This document shows positions 62,373 to 64,000 of a DNA stretch of 64,000 nucleotides, piece after piece. The stretch comes from an uncultured Microbacterium sp. (lineage in GTDB: Bacteria; Actinomycetota; Actinomycetes; Actinomycetales; Microbacteriaceae): the NCBI GenBank assembly GCA_913774845.1, contig CAJYJO010000014.1, forward strand, positions 62,001 to 126,000, written 5' to 3'. A model generated the notes under the pieces. The model saw nothing but the letters and a program-made list of their open reading frames with translations, was not told where the DNA came from and did not search any database. Position numbers and translations under genes: made by a program. Every line of letters starts with the position of its first letter. Positions within the stretch are counted from its first letter, which is position 1.

Positions 62373-62836
62373 GACCGCCCCTCCCTCGCCCACACCAGCA
62401 CCGTGCGGGTGGCCGTGGCGACGACCTCGTCGTTCTGCGAGCGGCCGGTGTGCGCCATGACGACGACCCCTTGTCCCGGACGGGATGCCGAGGGCCGCAC
62501 CGACACGATCTCGGTCTCGGCCGTGAGGGTGTCACCGACGAACAAGGGAGCGGGGAAGCTCACGTCGGTGAGCCCGAGCTGCGCGACGAGCGTCCCCTGC
62601 GTGAGCTGCGCGACCGACAGGCCGACGAGGGTCGACAGCGTCCACATCGAGTTCACCAGCGGCTTGCCGAACGGTTGGGTCGCGGCGAACGCGGCGTCGA
62701 GATGCAGCGCCTGCGCGTTCATCGTCAGGGTGGTGAAGAGCACGTTGTCGGCATCCGTCACCGTCCTCCCCGGACGGTGCGCGTATCTCTCGCCGACGAC
62801 GAACTCCTCCAGAAACAGGCCGCGCTGCTCGATCAT
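62369..62836 (-). CDS. MaoC-like acyl-CoA hydratase
   Basis: 155 residues. The hotdog fold has TVTDADNVLFTTLTMNAQALHLDAAFA, where Asp and His form the hydratase site, then TLVGLSVAQL and GDTLTAETEIVSVRPSASRPGQGVVV. It probably hydrates an enoyl-CoA such as 3-methylglutaconyl-, itaconyl- or mesaconyl-CoA, matching Rv2499c. It overlaps both neighbours by four bases. Confidence 0.88.
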   Translation of the reverse strand: MIEQRGLFLEEFVVGERYAHRPGRTVTDADNVLFTTLTMNAQALHLDAAFAATQPFGKPLVNSMWTLSTLVGLSVAQLTQGTLVAQLGLTDVSFPAPLFVGDTLTAETEIVSVRPSASRPGQGVVVMAHTGRSQNDEVVATATRTVLVWAREGRS

Positions 62837-64000
62837 GCCGCCACGGTACCCGTGAGCCCCAACGCACGCGAGATGACCATGAGCTGCACCTCGGTGGTGC
62901 CCTCGCCGATCTCGAGGATCTTCGAGTCGCGGTAGTGCCGGGCGACGGGGTACTCGTTGATGAAGCCGTTGCCGCCGAACACCTGTGTCGCATCCCGCGC
63001 GTTCGCCATGGCGGCGTCGCTCGCGGTCATCTTGGCGACGGCGGCATCCACCGAGAACGGCTTGCCGGCGTCGCACAGGCGCGCAGCGTGCACCCAGGCC
63101 AGGCGTGCCGTGTGCACGCGGGCGTGCATGCGCGCGAGCAGGAACTGCATGCTCTGCCGCGTCGACAGCCGCTCGCCGAACACGGTGCGGCTGCGGGCGT
63201 AGTCGACGGCGGCCTCGAGGCATCCCTCGGCTGCCCCGGTCGCGAGGGCGGCGATGGCGACGCGGCCCTCGTCGAGCGTGCGCAGGAAGTTCTTGAAGCC
63301 GTGCCCGCGCTGCCCCAGCAGGTTGGCCTCCGGGACGCGCACGCCGTCGAACGTGAGCGGGTGGGTGTCGGATGCGTTCCACCCGACCTTGTCGTACGCG
63401 GGGCCCACGGTGAAGCCGGGCGTGCCGTGGGGCACGATGATGGTCGAGATCTCGGGGCGACCGGCGTCGGTGCGCCCGGTCACCGCGGTGACGGTGACGA
63501 ACCGGGTGATGTCGGTGCCGGAGTTGGTGATGAACTGCTTCGACCCGTCGATCACCCACTCGCCGTCCTCGAACCGCGCGGTGGTGCGCGTGGCGCCGGC
63601 GTCGCTGCCCGCCTCGGCCTCGGTGAGTCCGAACCCGGCGAGCGCGCGACCGGCGACGAGGTCGGGCAGGTACTCCGCCTTTTGCGCGTCGGTGCCGTAG
63701 CGGTAGATCGGCATGGCGCCGAGGCCCACTCCCGCTTCGAGGGTGATGGCCATCGACTGGTCGACGCGCGCCACTCCCTCGATCGCGACGCAGAGGCTCG
63801 CGTAGTCGCCGCCCTGTCCACCGACCTCCTCGGGGAAGGGCAGTCCGAACAGTCCGAGCTCGCCCATCTGCGCGACGATGTCGAGGGGCAGCCGGTGGGC
63901 GCGGTCGACCTCGTACGAGCGCGGCGCGATCACCTCGTCGGCGAACTCGCGCACCATCGCGCTCAGTTCGCGCTCGTCGTCGGTGAAGGCCTGCTGGCTG
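62833..64000 (-). CDS. Acyl-CoA dehydrogenase (N-terminus outside window)
   Basis: Partial: the frame stays open to the right edge, with FTDDERELSAMVREFADEVIAP before the first in-window Met, so the start lies beyond 64000. Flavin/substrate motifs are GFGLTEAEAGSDAG and FITNSGTD. The C-terminal QVFGGNGFINEYPVARHYRD and EIGEGTTEVQ carry the catalytic glutamate of the short/medium-chain and isovaleryl branch. Gene order (dehydrogenase, MaoC, CitE) equals Mycobacterium tuberculosis fadE19-Rv2499c-Rv2498c, so isovaleryl-CoA or a similar branched acyl-CoA is the likely substrate. Confidence 0.9.
   Translation of the reverse strand, partial: SQQAFTDDERELSAMVREFADEVIAPRSYEVDRAHRLPLDIVAQMGELGLFGLPFPEEVGGQGGDYASLCVAIEGVARVDQSMAITLEAGVGLGAMPIYRYGTDAQKAEYLPDLVAGRALAGFGLTEAEAGSDAGATRTTARFEDGEWVIDGSKQFITNSGTDITRFVTVTAVTGRTDAGRPEISTIIVPHGTPGFTVGPAYDKVGWNASDTHPLTFDGVRVPEANLLGQRGHGFKNFLRTLDEGRVAIAALATGAAEGCLEAAVDYARSRTVFGERLSTRQSMQFLLARMHARVHTARLAWVHAARLCDAGKPFSVDAAVAKMTASDAAMANARDATQVFGGNGFINEYPVARHYRDSKILEIGEGTTEVQLMVISRALGLTGTVAA

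Overview
The window is about 70% G+C, densely packed and full of short start/stop overlaps. It comes from a high-GC Gram-positive actinobacterium. RbpA, SepH, DUF3000/DUF3093/DUF3159/DUF3710/DUF4193 proteins, PafBC, HelY and a mycothiol-dependent isomerase are all actinobacterial markers. Gene content and the style of the dispersed hairpin repeats suggest Microbacteriaceae, probably Microbacterium or a close relative; the genus is an inference. No phage, insertion sequence or CRISPR array was seen.

Layout. 1-1650: end of a small type VII (ESX)-associated operon (large WXG-like protein, EspC-like protein, YbaB-like protein). 1750-9530: PemK/MazF-like protein, ammonium transporter with a GlnR-type box, ZapE, the SseA-SufE sulfur pair, a membrane-anchored hydrolase, DUF3000 and ribonuclease D. 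9600-12950: fatty-acid beta-oxidation pair (thiolase, FadB-type). 12950-22000: conserved actinobacterial housekeeping block (dxs, acnA, DUF3159, DUF3710, dut, DUF3093, DUF4193, sepH), with a perfect palindromic operator ahead of acnA. 22000-26900: HdeD-like protein, S9 peptidase, short-chain dehydrogenase, glycerophosphodiesterase, rbpA. 26900-36800: one long leftward gene run (HAD hydrolase, trmI, FKBP lipoprotein, pafB, pafC, tatA, tatC, helY, lnt). 36900-40730: PAC2 protein, uppP, M20 peptidase, tRNA-Leu(GAG) and a terminator-rich gap. 40720-45300: zinc/manganese-type ABC importer under a Zur-like box, then a VIT1/CCC1 metal transporter preceded by paired palindromes. 45470-52040: helicase, SGNH hydrolase, SpoU-type methyltransferase, amidohydrolase, sirtuin.

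52060-60600 is the most distinctive region: an aromatic-acid catabolic island. A PaaX-family regulator is divergent from a rightward operon (FAD hydroxylase, aryl-AMP ligase, flavin reductase). A leftward operon (gentisate 1,2-dioxygenase, fumarylpyruvate hydrolase, mycothiol-dependent maleylpyruvate isomerase) is divergent from an alpha/beta hydrolase. The ligase pocket carries the residues expected for salicylate, so the likely route is salicylate, salicylyl-AMP/CoA, gentisyl-CoA, gentisate, maleylpyruvate, fumarylpyruvate, then fumarate plus pyruvate. Two intergenic regions share a motif, suggesting one regulon.

60720-64000: a histidine phosphatase, a tandem array of palindromic repeats, and a leftward acyl-CoA dehydrogenase/MaoC/CitE-like lyase operon with the gene order of the Mycobacterium tuberculosis Rv2500c-Rv2499c-Rv2498c leucine/itaconate locus. 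It runs off the right edge.
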